Both the position numbers and the translations under genes were made by a program. 64,000 bases of DNA from assembly GCA_009760855.2 (NCBI GenBank), contig WPIO01000045.1:2313501-2377500 (forward strand). The letters are read 5' to 3'. The stretch comes from Cristatella mucedo. Taxonomy: Eukaryota > Bryozoa > Phylactolaemata > Cristatellidae. Shown here in pieces: positions 12,130 to 24,925 of this stretch. Each line of letters opens with the position of its first letter. The first letter of the stretch is position 1. The notes beneath the pieces are model-generated. The model ran no database searches. It was not told the DNA's origin and worked only from the letters and a program-made list of their open reading frames with translations.

Positions 12130-12715
12130 AAATTGAAAGATAATAGGACCTTTGCTTTGCAGTCCCGTAGAAATTATCTTTCTAGGCACTTCAAATACGC
12201 TGTAAAGGAAGCATGATCGTATGGTTAGTAGTAGCATGCACAATGTCAACAAAGATAACATGGTTAGAGGTGACATGCACAGGGCAGAATGCAACGATGT
12301 TTAACGGGAGGCATGGCCACTGTCAGCACTCAGAAGCATACTCAGGACGAATCTCAAGGACCAATTTAGTGCTATGAGAAATAGGTGCTATTTTGTCTTT
12401 CTTAAGAATTTCTTCAAGTCAGGCGATGTCAGGACAGTCACGACTGAGATCCAGGATTTAAGAGGGTACAAGCTTAAGGAACGCATCCTGAGGATTGAAG
12501 GTTCGTAAGAGATGTAGCTGTAAGATTCCATTCAGAAAAGCAGGTGATACTACTCCTAGCCTGGTGGAGGAGTAGTTGTAATGGGTAGGCAGGAAAAAAG
12601 GTGAGTGACAGATCCTTGAAGTCGATACGCTGTTTGATTCGGAGCCAGTGCGGATTGGTAAGAAGTAGTGCGATGTAGCAACAGCGACGCTTACAAAAAA
12701 AGCCTAGTGGCAGAG
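12130..12715 (-). mobile_element. Degraded L2-A 3' portion (older copy)
   Basis: An eroded hairpin (TTTCTAGGCACTTC) is followed by the 3' UTR (GGTTAGAGGTGACATGCACAGGG) and RT C-terminal remnants, ending near GCCTAGTGGCAGAGTTT. A second L2-A 3' end starts at once at 12726, so this copy is either interrupted or truncated there. Confidence 0.7.
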
Positions 12716-12725
12716 TTTAATCGTA

Positions 12726-14770
12726 ATGATACATTTTTGTATAGCTCCCTCAGAGAGCTTAATCTGTCTATAGGCACTTTACCTATGCTACAAAGTAGGC
12801 TTGGTCTAATGGTTAGTGGCCCCTTGCTCAATAAGAAGAACCTTATATGGTTAGAGGTGACATGCTCGAGGTCAGCATGCAAATATGGTTAGTGGCAGCA
12901 TGCATAGTGTCAGAATGCATAAGCACACAAAGAACAAATCACATAGAAAAAGTCAATGCTGTGATACATAGACGCCTTTTTAGCATTTATTTTAATGTCC
13001 TCAAGTCAGGGGATTTCGAGATGTCAGTCTAAAGTGAGTTCCATGATTTGGGTGCATAGAAACTAAATGTACAATCTCCAAAGGATTTGAGATAGACAAG
13101 AGGTGTAGGTAAAAAGTAGACTCAGAAAAGCTGGTGGTTCGACGCTTGGTCTGGTGGGGTAGTAGATCTGATAAGTAGACTGGAGCCAAAGAATGAAGAG
13201 ACCCAAAAGTGAGTAACAGAACCTTAATGTCGGTGCATTGTTTGACTGGGAACCAGTGCAGGTCAAGCCAGAAGTGTTGTAATGTGGCAACCGCAAAGCT
13301 CACGTCTGAAAAGTCTAGCTGCAGAGTTTTGTACTAGTTGTAACACCTAATTACACAAGCCGGTAGACCAGCAAGCAGTGCGTAACAGAAGTCAAGACTC
13401 AATATCACAAACGCATGAAACAATTTAGATGTGTCCAAGCAAGCCAAAATTTTAGCACTGTTATGTAGCTAAAAGTTTGCAGGCTTGACTGCAGAGCTGG
13501 TGTGGTCGTCTAATTAAAGATAATTTTGGAACAGTTCACCTAGATTTCGCGTAGATTCATCAGGAGATATGCTGGCAGAGCTGATTTCGAGCGCTCGGTA
13601 GTGCAATTTCTGAATCTCACGTAGTTAGCAAATAAATAGTAAGTTGGTTTTATCATCATTTAATTTGAAATATTTGCCGCCATCCATGTGCGGAGGTCGT
13701 CAATACGTGCAGCAAGAGAGTGAAGAGAATTCAATGTGCTAGAGGGATGGAAAGGATCAAAGCAAAGGTACACACGAGTGTCATCTGCTTAGAAGTGAAA
13801 GCCTAGGCTTCTCATTGAAATCAGAACGGCAAGAGGGACTGTATAAACAGTGAAGAGTAGCTGACCCTGAGAGCACAGAGCCCTGAGGTACGACAGTGAT
13901 TCATCGGATGATCTTTTTAAGTTCACATGAATTCACTCTGAAATCTCCCAGAGTTACTGGACTTGAAATATTAGAGCACGGGCTAGATGAGAGGCCCTCT
14001 AAAGGGACTGTGTGATTGACAGAACCGAAGGCGGCTGAAAGATCAAGCAAAAAAAGCACTGAGCCTTACTTAAATCGGCATTCCCGAGAAAGTCACTGTA
14101 AACCTTAAGCAGTGCTGGCTCGGTAGAGTGATTAGCTCTAAGCCGGAACGGAACTTACTTGTGAGGTTTGACGTTTTATTGTAAGAGTTCAACTAGTCTG
14201 CCGCAAAACGTTTCAGTGTCTTCGATACGAACGGTAGAGAGGAGACTGGGCGATAGTTGGTCTAGCTAGGTTTTTTGGTCTAGCGTTGCTTTCTTCAGTA
14301 GTGGCCCAACTACAGCTTTTTTTGAAAGGGGTAGACATAAGTCATAAAGCAAAGGAATATTGATTATGTTAGTTATACACAGCAGCAGAAGATCTGTGCA
14401 TCATAGAACTAAGAGCGTTGGTATGGGCTCCCGAGGTCTAGTAGCTTTATTTGATTGGAACATGAATTTCAGGATGAGGTCACTCGTGTCCTCCTTGAAT
14501 GTAGACATTAAGGTGCAATGCCGAATGGAGGAGGGGGAGTCCTTTAGAGTGCTAATGAGGAACAGGAGTCAAGAGAAAGGATGCTACTTCTGGGATGGAC
14601 TCTGATCTTGTTGATCTTGCTGTGAAACTTGAGAAGTGATCAGTTAGATCGCCAAAATAATCTCTAGGTAAGGAACTAACATGGGAGCGGTTAAGGAGAT
14701 GGTTAATCGTAGAAATCAACACTTTTGATTTTCAATTCAACAATATGTTTATGCAAGCTAGACTTAGACT
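12726..14770 (-). mobile_element. L2-A LINE, long degenerate copy
   Basis: This is one of the longer L2-A copies, about 2 kb. In minus-strand order it keeps the EN-RT linker (similar to the plus-strand copy at 43.5-43.8 kb), the RT motif NYRPVSSLPF near 14250, a damaged catalytic A motif around 14030, the RT C-terminus, and a 3' hairpin at 12742-12785. Many stops and frameshifts make it inactive. Confidence 0.8.
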
Positions 14771-14801
14771 TAGCTGGGACTGATATATGTGATCTACTGT
14801 A

Positions 14802-14945
<144 letters not shown>

Positions 14946-15082
14946 ACTAATTTATATAGTGCCCCAAGAGAACTTAATCTCTATTCAGGCACTTCACATA
15001 TGCCTCGGTACTCGAGCCCTCGACCTCAGCAAGACTTTGGTCGGGGTGAGCACCTTAACCGCTGGACCAAACCAGCTAGGCC
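14946..15082 (-). mobile_element. SINE-A copy, well preserved
   Basis: On the minus strand it begins with an A box (CTGGTTTGGTCCAGCGGTTAAGG) and a B box (GAGGGCTCGAGTACC). It then runs into the L2-A-type hairpin (AAGTGCCTGAATAGAGATTAAGTTCTCTTGGGGCACT). It is about 90% similar by eye to the copy at 37804-37942. Confidence 0.8.
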
Positions 15083-15611
15083 TATGCCGGTCAATGGATT
15101 GTCAATCTTGATCTTTGTATGTTTTTTATGCTTGCAATTAGTAGATGTGGCTAATTTATTGTCCATAGGAAAGCACAGGTCCTATGTTCGAGGGCGATCG
15201 GTTCGCTTAGTCAGAGGTTCAAACTCGTCGAGCATGTCTGATAGTGTCGTGTTGTAGCAGTCTAAAAATGATTACAGGTCTAAATGATGATAGAAGCTAC
15301 TAAATAGCAATGCTTACTTAGAAATTGGAAAATATATCGTGCATATTGGGCTGAACATGCAGATCTCCGGTAAAATCAGCACACAATATGAGTATCATGT
15401 TCCATAATGACTTTAAACAAGAAGACCAAATGTACTCCATTGTAAGTTTTGCCAACTTTCAGCCATGTATCCCAGCAAACAATTTGGTAACGCTTAGACA
15501 GGAATATGAAATCAAGTTGGTAGATACTTTGTGGCATAATGTCTTGACTTCTGTAGCTCGCTACTGCAGTCTGGCGGCCTGAATGGAATTCGCTAGCAGT
15601 TTGTGCAAAAC
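15083..15611. other. Intron, unassigned
   Basis: No supported feature. The open frames at 15000-15257 (partly over SINE-A) and 15388-15582 have no domain. Confidence 0.45.
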
Positions 15612-15692
15612 TATATAAGTTTAAAGTGCTTAGCGTGAGATTGAATTCTCAGAGGGCGCTACATCCAATGCATTATTATTATTATAAAGTAT
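15612..15692 (+). mobile_element. L2-A type 3' tail
   Basis: TTTAAAGTGCTTAGCGTGAGATTGAATTCTCAGAGGGCGCT followed by ATTATTATTATT. Only the hairpin and tail are present. Confidence 0.7.
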
Positions 15693-16060
15693 TATCATGA
15701 TACAGCTAGGCTTGTCTGTTGGGAACTTAGCAGGCACCACATAGCACCAAATGACACACCAGCGACCTGAACAGTCTGCCCAAAAAGTGGCGGATCGACT
15801 TCAATGTGTGCAATTCATCTTTTTTTTAAGAACTCTTCATTGTCTTAATCCAGCCTATCCTTCTGAAATGCATCAAATTCAGGCCACACCTTGTAACACC
15901 TGCTCAAAGTAAGACTTCTGGCTAAAAGTTGTGTAGCTATTCCTAGAATCAAATTCAAAAATCCGTTGGAGATCAGACTTAAGTTTTTAGGCCCTCAAAG
16001 CTGGAAAAAGTTCGTTTAAGCATTTTAATTAATTGGCTAAATTTACTCTTTGGTTTTTTG
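15693..16060 (+). mobile_element. Degraded L2-A RT C-terminal fragment
   Basis: It starts ACAGCTAGGCTTGTCTGTTGGGAACTTAGC, matching the SAARLVCRER codons of intact copies. The LHWLPVKQ-equivalent and FKVLS-equivalent stretches follow. Frameshifted and lacking its 3' end. Confidence 0.6.
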
Positions 16061-16702
16061 TAAATGACGACTTTTTTCAGATAAAACTGACGCAGCTGTC
16101 AGATTAGAAAATCGACAAATCGTCGACTCTCTTAAAGCCGTTCACATCGAAGAGCGTGCTGCAGGTGGGCTGTTAACTATTATGGTCACATGCTAGAAAA
16201 TAATGACATAGGATATGCTCAGTGCTCTCCGTAATGTTCCTTAACTTCAAATTTAAAAGTACTATGGATGCATAGAAGCAGCTACTGACACATTTTTTAT
16301 AAAAATATTCCGTGAAGATTTATATTAAAGCCTGAGTAGATGGTAATCCTCAAGAAAAAGCCTTTCGTAAACTGCTGTGTTAAGATTCTTCTATTATCTT
16401 GACCTGAACATTCGGTCAGCCATTGACGATAATTTTGTTAACTGCTCTGAAGTAGTGGTAATTAGGAATCCTATATGTCATGCTCTATGCTTGAGACCAA
16501 ACAATAAGCTACTAAGAGTGAGAGTAACTCAGCTGTAATTAATAAATGGTGCTGAGTGGATATGGCCCGTTGTAAATTTTGAGTACACCACAGATCATTG
16601 TGACCGTAAACTTGCTAATAAGACGCGAATTGTCTTAATTCCTACTATAATATCTGCAATTGTCACCATATATTTGCATGTGCTTCTGCATTGTTTGAAA
16701 GA
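16061..16702. other. Intron, unassigned
   Basis: No recognisable feature. Confidence 0.5.
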
Positions 16703-16868
16703 GGCCCTGTTGGTTTGGCCCAGTGGTTAAGGTGCTCTACCCAACCGAGGTCAAGGTGAATGTAATTGGTGGCCATTGTCGTTGGATCAAGCCCTGTGGC
16801 ATTTGTGAAGCGTTTGAAGAGATTAGGTTTTCTTAGGGCGCTACACAAATGCATTTTTGTTATTATAA
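16703..16868 (+). mobile_element. SINE-A copy
   Basis: A box TTGGTTTGGCCCAGTGGTTAAGGTG, B box GGATCAAGCCC, then GTGAAGCGTTTGAAGAGATTAGG...TTAGGGCGCTACACAAATG and a TTATTATAA tail. The head is tRNA-like and the tail L2-A-like, as in the other copies. Confidence 0.8.
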
Positions 16869-17290
16869 TTCCTTATAGGTTCTGGGCATATCTCTGCCGT
16901 TATCTGCAGTTTTTATACACCCAGTACTATCTGTCAATTAGACGCAGGGACTAGCGAAACTTTTACGGTAAAACGTGTTTTGGGTAATAGGCTGCTTTAT
17001 GGGGAGCTTGTGCGTGTTTGTGAAATGTTATTGTTATCTGGTAGTTGCTACTTTCCTGTCAGGCAAGCCTAAATGTGGAGTTTTGATTAAAAAAGAAGGA
17101 GCCCTATTAATTGCATAGGCAGAAACACATGCAAGTAGGGAATTCCCCAAGCATGATTACGTAAGTAGGTTCAATTGAAAGAATAAAACATAACTGCAAA
17201 TAGCCTGAAAAACTGGAGCCAATGCAATCGCTCAGTGAAAGGAAATTTGAGAACAGAGCAGAGTCATTCCGTGCAGAGGCTACACTCAAA
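16869..17290. other. Intron, unassigned
   Basis: No recognisable feature. Confidence 0.45.
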
Positions 17291-17547
17291 TCCTGGCCCA
17301 GCTCATTTAAAGGATTATTCCATAAGATTATAAGTTACACTAGCAGTTCTTTAACAGTTAAGTTGATTTTGTCAGCCTTCAATGTGAGAATTTGACAAAC
17401 AGTAATGACACGCAATTGTAAGTGTTAGCAATTCGGATCGTACGGCAGTTACCAGAGTTTGAGGTGAGGTAGAGCAGAGAGGGATCTAAGCACAAGTGCA
17501 GCTGTGAGCCATCTGCGGAACAAAGAAAGGCTTTGCAATAATATCCG

Positions 17548-17627
<80 letters not shown>

Positions 17628-17699
17628 TTATATATATATATATACCGTACTAATTACTATAATATATATGTATGTGCAATACTATTATAATATATTTGC

Positions 17700-17737
<38 letters not shown>

Positions 17738-18270
17738 CTATATGCTATTACTATAGGCTCTCCGATACTATCGACAGGAGCGAGAGTATAAATCATGAAA
17801 GAAAGCTGACATAAAACAGATACCTTTCGTTACCTGCACTTCAAAGGCTCACCAAATGACCTTTAGTTGCTTGAATCTGTGTTCTGACATTACTAGCAAA
17901 GACAGAACCTTAGCAAAGTCTCCATAAAAGTCAGCATTCCTGGAAGGTTGTCATAAACTCGCCGCAGTGCTGACATTCTCTAAAAGTTGCTTATAACTTC
18001 CTTGTTTTGAAGTTCTTATATTTTTCATATTATTATACGTTTAGAGGTCCTTCCTAAAGGTTTCAATGGTTACTAGAGGTAAGGCGACTACTTAAACAAC
18101 CAACGCAAGGATTACTAAAGCGTCCCGAAAAGTTGCGTTCAACTTGCTGAGCCAATTTTCATCCTCTCTGTGAAGGGAATGGAGTTTTATTAATTAATAT
18201 TTTAGCAGTTTTGAATGACCTTCTTCTGACCCTTATTTTCATTGGCTCGACTACGTTAGTGACCAGCCTG
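17291..18270 (-). mobile_element. Degraded L2-A RT core, split by microsatellites
   Basis: The minus-strand translation near 17440-17530 reads ADGSQLHLCLDPSLLYLTSN, a decayed form of the YADDTQLYLCFDPSQ catalytic block. Nucleotide similarity to the 13.8-14.1 kb part of another copy resumes at 17760-18150. CA and TA arrays lie between the two parts. Confidence 0.65.
17553..17740. repeat. (CA)n then (TA)n microsatellites
   Basis: About 65 bp of CA at 17553-17618 is followed by TA runs at 17619-17645 and 17703-17735. They sit inside the degraded L2-A copy and produce spurious Cys-Val open frames. Confidence 0.95.
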
Positions 18271-18275
18271 ACACA

Positions 18276-18600
18276 TAATAAGAATAATAATAATATAATA
18301 CTTGATAAAGTGCCCTCAAAAAACTCAATCTCTGTCTATGCGCTTTCCATTTGTTGCAAAGGGAAACTCAATTGAATGGTGAGTAATATCATGCTTAATA
18401 AACAACACGAATAACATGGTTAGAGTTGACATGCACAGGGTAAGCATGCAAATGTGGTTAGTGGCAGCATGCAGTGTCAGCACGCATAAGCACATGAAGG
18501 ACAAATCACAGGAACCCACTAAATGCTGTTCTAAATAGATGCGTTTTTAGGTTTTTTAAATATGGTAAAATTAGGGTATAATGTGATGCAAATCGTCAGT
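18276..18600 (-). mobile_element. L2-A 3' end fragment
   Basis: AATAATAATAATATAA tail, hairpin remnant (AAGTGCCCTCA...CTATGCGCTTTCC), 3' UTR and the last RT codons. 5' truncated near 18600. Confidence 0.8.
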
Positions 18601-18896
18601 CGATTTGATGATTATTTCTTCGACCGAGTCATCAGATAATCATGCTGCTGCGGAGGAGGTGTCGGGTTGTGCAACGGGAAGGATTTTATTTGACTGAGTG
18701 TAAGGACGGGCGGAAGCAGAGGACAGAAATTGAGGCGAGCTAATTTACATTTTAATTTTAATCTTCGATAAGAAAAACGTTTAAGATAAATTAATGGTCT
18801 GTTATCCAAGCATAGTTGCTCTATGGTTTTTAAAAGAGAAGAATGTCACCCTTTTGCACTGTTGCTGAGGCGACGTCTTTGAATTTGCATACTCAC
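18601..18896. other. Intron, unassigned
   Basis: Unique-looking sequence downstream of the EGF exon donor. No feature recognised. Confidence 0.5.
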
Positions 18897-19037
18897 TTAT
18901 TAGACAGCCCGGACCAAGCCAGCCTTCATCGCATCCATCTGGGCAAAATCCATTCGAATTGAGGCATTGCTTGCCTCCAGCACAATGGCAATCAAGTGCA
19001 TTGCTAGTATTGCGTCTTGCACAGGTTTGTTGAAAAT
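18897..19037 (-). CDS. Exon: EGF-like domain
   Basis: This 141-bp exon (47 codons) has acceptor CTTATGTTTAG and donor GTGAGT, phase 1 at both ends. It reads ALDCHCAGGKQCLN, then GFCPDGCDEGW and LGPGC at the end. This is the short invertebrate EGF-like/multiple-EGF pattern with seven cysteines; the extra N-terminal one is in QQTCARR. The GxGPGC ending leads directly into an FTP domain when spliced to 11207-11467. The same EGF-then-FTP order recurs at 62890-63042/59448-59681 and 53071-53196/41728-41955. It is an extracellular module; partner unknown. Confidence 0.85.
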
Positions 19038-20759
19038 CTAAACATAAGAAGAACTGTGGTGCAAGCATAAAGAAGATACTGGGCTATTTTGGGTTGAGCT
19101 TGTACTTTGTACATATTCTTAAAGGGGCTAATGAACTCAACAGAAATCCAATTCAAATTTATCTGCAAAATGTATGTGCATATTATACGATTATTAATTT
19201 AATTTTTCAATTTATCATATTAGATGGCTTAAATGTTGCAAGAGTAAGTATCAGAGAGCAGAATTAGCCAGCATATCTTTTCTACATGCTCATTGAACGA
19301 AGCATGCAGTCAACTCGTCAAACACTGCTTAAGAAAAAAACGCTCACATAACGGACCAGATGAACCAATTTAAATATAAATCCTTATTAAATAAATGAGG
19401 CTACTGAATCAAAAAACCATACTTAAGCTTTTAAGCTTCATTCTCTAAAGACTTCTGTATAAGTAGTAGTAAGGAAAATGGCTATAATTTCTCAAATGAG
19501 CAGCTGTGGGAGTATTTACCTTGAAATTAACTAATTTAAATGAGAAGACTAAAAAATTCGCACAATGTAGTAATCGCATAGATTTTGAATTTAAATGAAT
19601 TTACACAGATTTTGAAATTAGACGGTTCCATCCAAAATTTTGTACGCAAATGATGCGAGATGCCCAGCATTGAACGTCATAAGACGAAGACCTCTCGTCA
19701 AGTAGCTGAGTTATTTCCGGTTGGGCGATACTGCTTTCTCTTCCCAGCCGTACATGTGGAATCTGAATCTGGTTCTAAAAATTCTTCATATCTGTCTCGC
19801 TGGCTGCTCTCTCCTAAAGGAGACTGACTTCTCTCCGTAGGGTGGGAATCGCAGCTCAGGGTAATGTGGCATAGGCGCGATTAATCAAGAAGTGTGTGGA
19901 TACATGATGGTAGGCGTTCTCTAGCCAGTTCAACTTTTGAAAGGGTCAACGTTGCAGAAGCTGTAGCATCTTGATTGGTCAGTTGGTTTGTGCAAAACTA
20001 TTGGGGTACAGAAGTTTGCAGATATTATATTCTCCCCTGCAGCCTGAAAAACGACCGGAATTAGATAAGTTAAACATGATAATTAACAACATGCCTAATA
20101 GTGTACCAGGCATTACAACTAGCAAGCTGAATTTTCTAAATTTACCTTAACGAGTTCTCTTGCACAGGTCAATTGTTAAATGAGGTGCCCAGGGCTTTCC
20201 CGAATAAACGACAGACATCCGGAGCAGGTTTTTCAGGCTTCGAAAATCTTAACCGACGCTTTCATAGAGACGCTTTATTCTTGTTTTTAGAAGTTGTCCG
20301 CACACTCAGAAAAATGCATCTGCTGGGTGCGAGCATCATATCGATGCAATGGCAATACGATATTGCTGTTCACTATTCTGTTACTTAAAAGTAACATAAA
20401 CTAAAAATTTAAATAAGGCATCTATACCATTACAACTTGATGTATTCTGCTATATAAAATTATGTCTGCTCGACCCTCACCAATTGAGGCCGACAATGTA
20501 GCAGCTTGTGCTATCTGTGCAAACCTAACGTCGCACCATTCCTAACAGCAAAACTAAAGACCTTTCAAGTCCTTTCCTAATGGGGATTAGAAAAACTCAC
20601 TCTGTATCCAAAGAAAAAATAATTGAAATCTGTTAAATTATGTAATTTATAGTTAGCCAACGTTATTTCCTAAGCTTAAATGCACGAAGTTTTTCAAAAA
20701 TAGTCTGGGCTGCCAATATTAATGACACAAGTTGTAGCTTAAAAGAGCATATGTATGTT
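19038..20759. other. Intron, unassigned
   Basis: No recognised exon or repeat in 1.7 kb. The plus-strand open frame at 20173-20388 has no support. Confidence 0.5.
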
Positions 20760-20945
20760 GGTCAGCCATAATGGCTCAATAAGTAAGGTGGTTTCTTTTC
20801 ACGGCTTCGGACTCTTGGTCGTGTGTTCGAATACTTTGATGGGCGAACCTTTATCGCCGCTGCAAGCGGTGTTAGTAGCCATAAGAATTATTCTATCGCT
20901 ATGCAAAAGAGGATGCTAAATCAGCTGGTATTTTATTTGATGCTG
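20760..20945 (+). mobile_element. SINE-B copy
   Basis: The tRNA-like head has an A box (AATGGCTCAATAAGTAAGG) and a B box (GTGTGTTCGAATAC). It is followed by the SINE-B body (GGGCGAACCTTTATCGCCGCTGCAAGCGGTG...) and the end GCTAAATCAGCTGG. The same body occurs at 27507-27690 and partly at 48095-48245. It lacks the L2-A hairpin. Confidence 0.7.
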
Positions 20946-22599
20946 GCCACAATTTTAACAGACTCATAGACGAGCACTGCTTATGGAATGAATAGTTATC
21001 ACGGAAAGAACTAACTAATTAACCCAATATATTGTTTTATCAGTGAATTAGTCGTTTTAAAAAGATGACATATCAAAACATCGGTTCATCGATATTCCCT
21101 GTCAAAATTGGAGAAATGATATTATAGATAGCCACAGGTTACTTGAAAGTGGTGTGGGAATGAATGCTCAAAAATTAAAGCAAATATTTTAATTTATCTA
21201 ACTTAAGCCAAAGCTTTTAATCCAAAATCTTTCACAAAGCATAATGAAATGGTTCTTGTTAAGAATACTGATATTAACCTAAAGAATAATCGGCAGGAAA
21301 GAATAAATATATAAATGGGCTGTAGTTAGTTTATTGCACAGTTATTAGCTTGTTATTATAATTGCATAAGATGAAATAAAGATCTCGCACCATTCAGAAA
21401 TTCGCTTGTTGCTAAGCAAATTTTTGCGGAACAATTTAAGCACAACATATAATCAACCGAGAGTGCGTCGCGAGAGTCCTGCATTCAGCGGCTTGCGGTC
21501 TACCCACACCGTATTGGCTTCTTCCTTGAGGAACGAAGTATGCCAATCAAATGACGCTTACCACCAATCCAACTTGAGGTAGCAGTGAATCAACATCAAA
21601 TTCAAAGTGGGTATGGTTGATTTCATAACTTAGGACCAGTGCTCAAAGTTACGAACTTACCATTTGTGTAGAGTAACGTTTGACTAAGCAATGAAGCTAT
21701 GAGAGTAATGATGTAAGTGAAAAATTTCTTAACCCAGTGCCGTAGTTGATTTTGTAACTTTAAAAGAGCACTCTTTGCAGTTAAAACCTCTACCCTGCTA
21801 GGCTGACAACGAATGTAGGCCAGAGCAACTTTATGGGAGCTTTAAACCAGCAAAACCCTAATAATTTTGTCAGAGACCCCAGGTAGACGAAGATTTCGCC
21901 TGAAGACGCAAATGAGAGTGGATCCAAGAAAAATACACCAACATATAATAAATTATGATAAAATCGATATCCATATACTGTATATAGCGAAGTTAGTACT
22001 ATGCAATTTAGTCAACAGTTTCCTCTTCCCTACCTCAACTTTAACCAGATCACCAATCAAGTGATTATGTGTCGACGTAGGCTGAGATGACGTATAAGAA
22101 GACACTTTACCAGTCTTCACACACTAAGGCTGAAGACAGGATCAAAGATCCACTGATTGCTATACAATTGGATTAGGTTAAGTCATTTATAGAGTTATCA
22201 ATTTGCCGCCAAGATGATAAATAATCTAAATAATTGAGAAAAGAACATAAGAGAAATAGTACTAATTCTGGTAGACGCTAGAGGCAACAGTTGAACGCCC
22301 AATCATTAACTTCAGATCACAGCTACATGTCTAACGTCGCCTGATTGTCTGCTATACTTATCACACCGGTTAGATCAGCAGCTTCGGCTGGAAGGGAGCT
22401 GTCTTTTCGATTGTGAAAGTCATGAGGGACACAGGAGCTGAGAAAGAGGAAGCAGAAGCAAAGAGAGTAGCAGAGACTGCTGGTAGTTTCACGTGACCGT
22501 CTTCTGACTGGCGAATAATTAAAAGTACTAATTACGAGAGTATGTGTTTAAAAAGATTACAACTGCGATTTCCCAGGCAGTAGCTTTCGGAGTAAAGGG
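20946..22599. other. Intron, unassigned
   Basis: AT-rich sequence with no recognisable exon or repeat. Confidence 0.5.
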
Positions 22600-24925
22600 C
22601 TGGCTAGAATGCGGTTCTTAATCATTTTTTGCCCTTAATAGTGCTCAATGCCCGAGAGCAACTCAACTCGTTTCGGACGAGTCATCTTAAGTCCGCCGGA
22701 GAGGCTGCATGCTTGGGAGCCCACCGACAGCCTAGATGCTCTCACAGATGCAGTGGACATGAAACTTAGTAGTGCTCTTGACAAGCATGCTCCCGTACAT
22801 TCTGCCCGCGGACCGAGTCGTAGGGACTCCTTTAAATTAACAAAAACCTTCAAAAGATGTGCTCTGTAAAGCGTAGGCTTGAACGCCACCTGAAGAAGTC
22901 TGGGTCTGATTAAGATCTATTCAGTTTAAAAGAATTCCTTTGAGTCTACACCTGGAAGCTCAAAAAAGCAGGGCTTCTTTTCACTCAAAAACTGAAGCCC
23001 TGCCACTAAGAACAAAAACAAATTTATAAGACGGTTAACAATTGGCTGGCCAATGCCTGAAAGGTCTCACTCCTCAGATATTATGGCTCGGCCGAAAGGT
23101 TTCAGCCTTCTTTGGTGAAGAATTTGTGCTCATCCGTGCCTTGATCAAGCCCCTTCCGACAAAAGCAATCAATGAATCGCAACCTGTGACCTTCCTTAAA
23201 ATTTTTTCCTAGGCTTCTGCATGAGATGTGGCTACCTTAATAAGGTCTTGGAAAAGAGCTCAACTCCTGAAGACCCTGTACCATTATTTCTGTGGACTTA
23301 ACTGGCAGACCAACTTAGCTCAGCCATAACCGAGATTTTTAATGTTTCTCTGGAAAAGAGGTTGTACCCAAGTCCTTCAAATTGGCCATCGTTAGACAGA
23401 TACTTTAATGGCGAGGATTATATACAGAGCTCATTGCAAAATATGGCAGAGTTTATCTTCTTCCTTTTTTGTCAAAGGTTCTTGAACAATTTGTCGCTAA
23501 GAAGCTGGTAGCACACGCGGAAAAAAAATGTGATGTTGGAAAAATTTCAGTCGGGGTTCCAGCGGCAGCACTTCACTGAAACGGCTCTCCTCTGTATAAA
23601 CAATGAAGACATTGCATGCAGCGAAGATGACAAGAATGTAACCGCTTTAGCTCTGCTAAATCTATCAGATGCCATCAACACAGTTGATCATGATGTCATA
23701 ATTGCTCGATTGAGAACAACGATTGGTCTGGTGGACGAGCCACTGGCGTGATTTAAATCGCACTTGTTTGATCGTTTGCAATCCGTGTTGTGTTGGGGTA
23801 AGGTCTCAGACGCGAGACGCGTCACCTGTGGAGTCTCTCAAGGGACCTCCCTCGGTCCGTTGTTGTTCTCCCTTTATACTCAACCACTGGGAAAAGTGAT
23901 TCAGGCCCGTGGAATAAGATATCAATTTTACGCTGACGATAGGCAGCTGTACTTTTTATTTAAGCCGCAAGAGTCTGCTCCAGAAACTGAAAAATTGAAA
24001 ACTTGCCTAGCCGACATTCGATCTTGGATGTCGGCAAATTTATTAAACTAAACGATAATAAAACTGAACTTCTGCTCATTGCATACCAAAGCTTGTGGCT
24101 AGAATAGAAGGCTTTGCACTTCGAATAGGGGATTCTGTTGTGCGACTATCACCATCTGCTCGTAATGTAAGTGTCGTCTTCGACAGCTGCCTAAGTTTTG
24201 AAAGCTTCGTTAAGAATATTGCTTCCAAAGCTAGCCACAAAGTCAAATCCCTATATAAGATTAGGAACTGTCTCCCACGGTGGCTAACATAAAATTGGCT
24301 AGCTCCTTAGTTCTGTCTCATCTAGATTATTGTAAATCCCTTTTTCGCTTGCAACCGAAAAAAGCCACTTGGGCCTCCGCTGCAGCTGGCTATTAATATG
24401 AATGCAAGACTAGTTTTAAACCACAGTGGTTTGAAAAAGTGTCTGCCTTGCTATGCTGAAATAGCTAGGGTGACTACTGCTTGATCAACGGATACAGACC
24501 AAAGTACTTACGCTGACCAACTAGGCCTGCCACGCATTGGCTCCTCCATACATTGCTGAACTATGGCACCAGTTTCAGAAACGCGCCTTCAGTTCCTGTT
24601 TGAACAATAAGTTACCTAATTAATTCCTTCACTTAACGACTGTTGGCAACGGAAGCTTTTTCTCTGCCGTTTCTAGACTGCGGAATTCGCTTCCACAACT
24701 CTTACATAACGACAAGTACACTTCTGCAGCCGAATAGGGCACATCACGTCCAGCTGTCATAAACTGCTACTTCCATGCCACTTACTACCTCAAAATGCTC
24801 TCCTGACTCTGCTATGTTTCCCTCTTTCTGTATGTTGCTTGAGGTGAAGTCTGTTGGCTACCGAGTGCATACCGAAAGCCGCTTAGGCTGTGAGTGGGCT
24901 AAGTAAAACTCCGGCGTAGCACGCA
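22600..24925 (+). mobile_element. LINE-B (second CR1/L2-like family), degenerate copy
   Basis: Plus-strand order: an EN-RT linker (KHAPVHSARGPSRR near 22780), RT motif A (LLNLSDAINTVDHDV near 23660), motif B (GVSQGTSLGPLLFSLY near 23840), motif C (FYADDRQLYF near 23930), LADIRSWMSANLLN, then thumb remnants. The acidic residue of motif A is Asn, and in-frame stops such as TGA at 23749 break the frame, so it is dead. Its 3' end (TTGAGGTGAAGTCTGTTGGC, 24840 onward) matches the ends at 49.4-49.6 and 42.0-42.2 kb. It is clearly a different lineage from L2-A. Confidence 0.85.
23530..24292 (+). pseudogene. LINE-B reverse transcriptase remnant
   Basis: Three open segments (23530-23751, 23764-24051, 24095-24292) are pieces of one RT reading frame broken by stops and frameshifts. 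Visible are the A, B and C palm motifs (ADD kept in C) and a C-terminal block starting LRIGDSVVRLSPSARNVSVV. It cannot encode a working enzyme as it stands. Confidence 0.85.

Noticed and set aside
14946-15082. tRNA genes suggested by A and B box motifs at 3.4, 14.9, 16.7, 20.8, 27.5, 37.8, 48.1 and 58.1 kb
   Set aside because: Each head is followed by a shared non-tRNA body or an L2-A hairpin tail, and cloverleaf arms do not close. They are SINEs.
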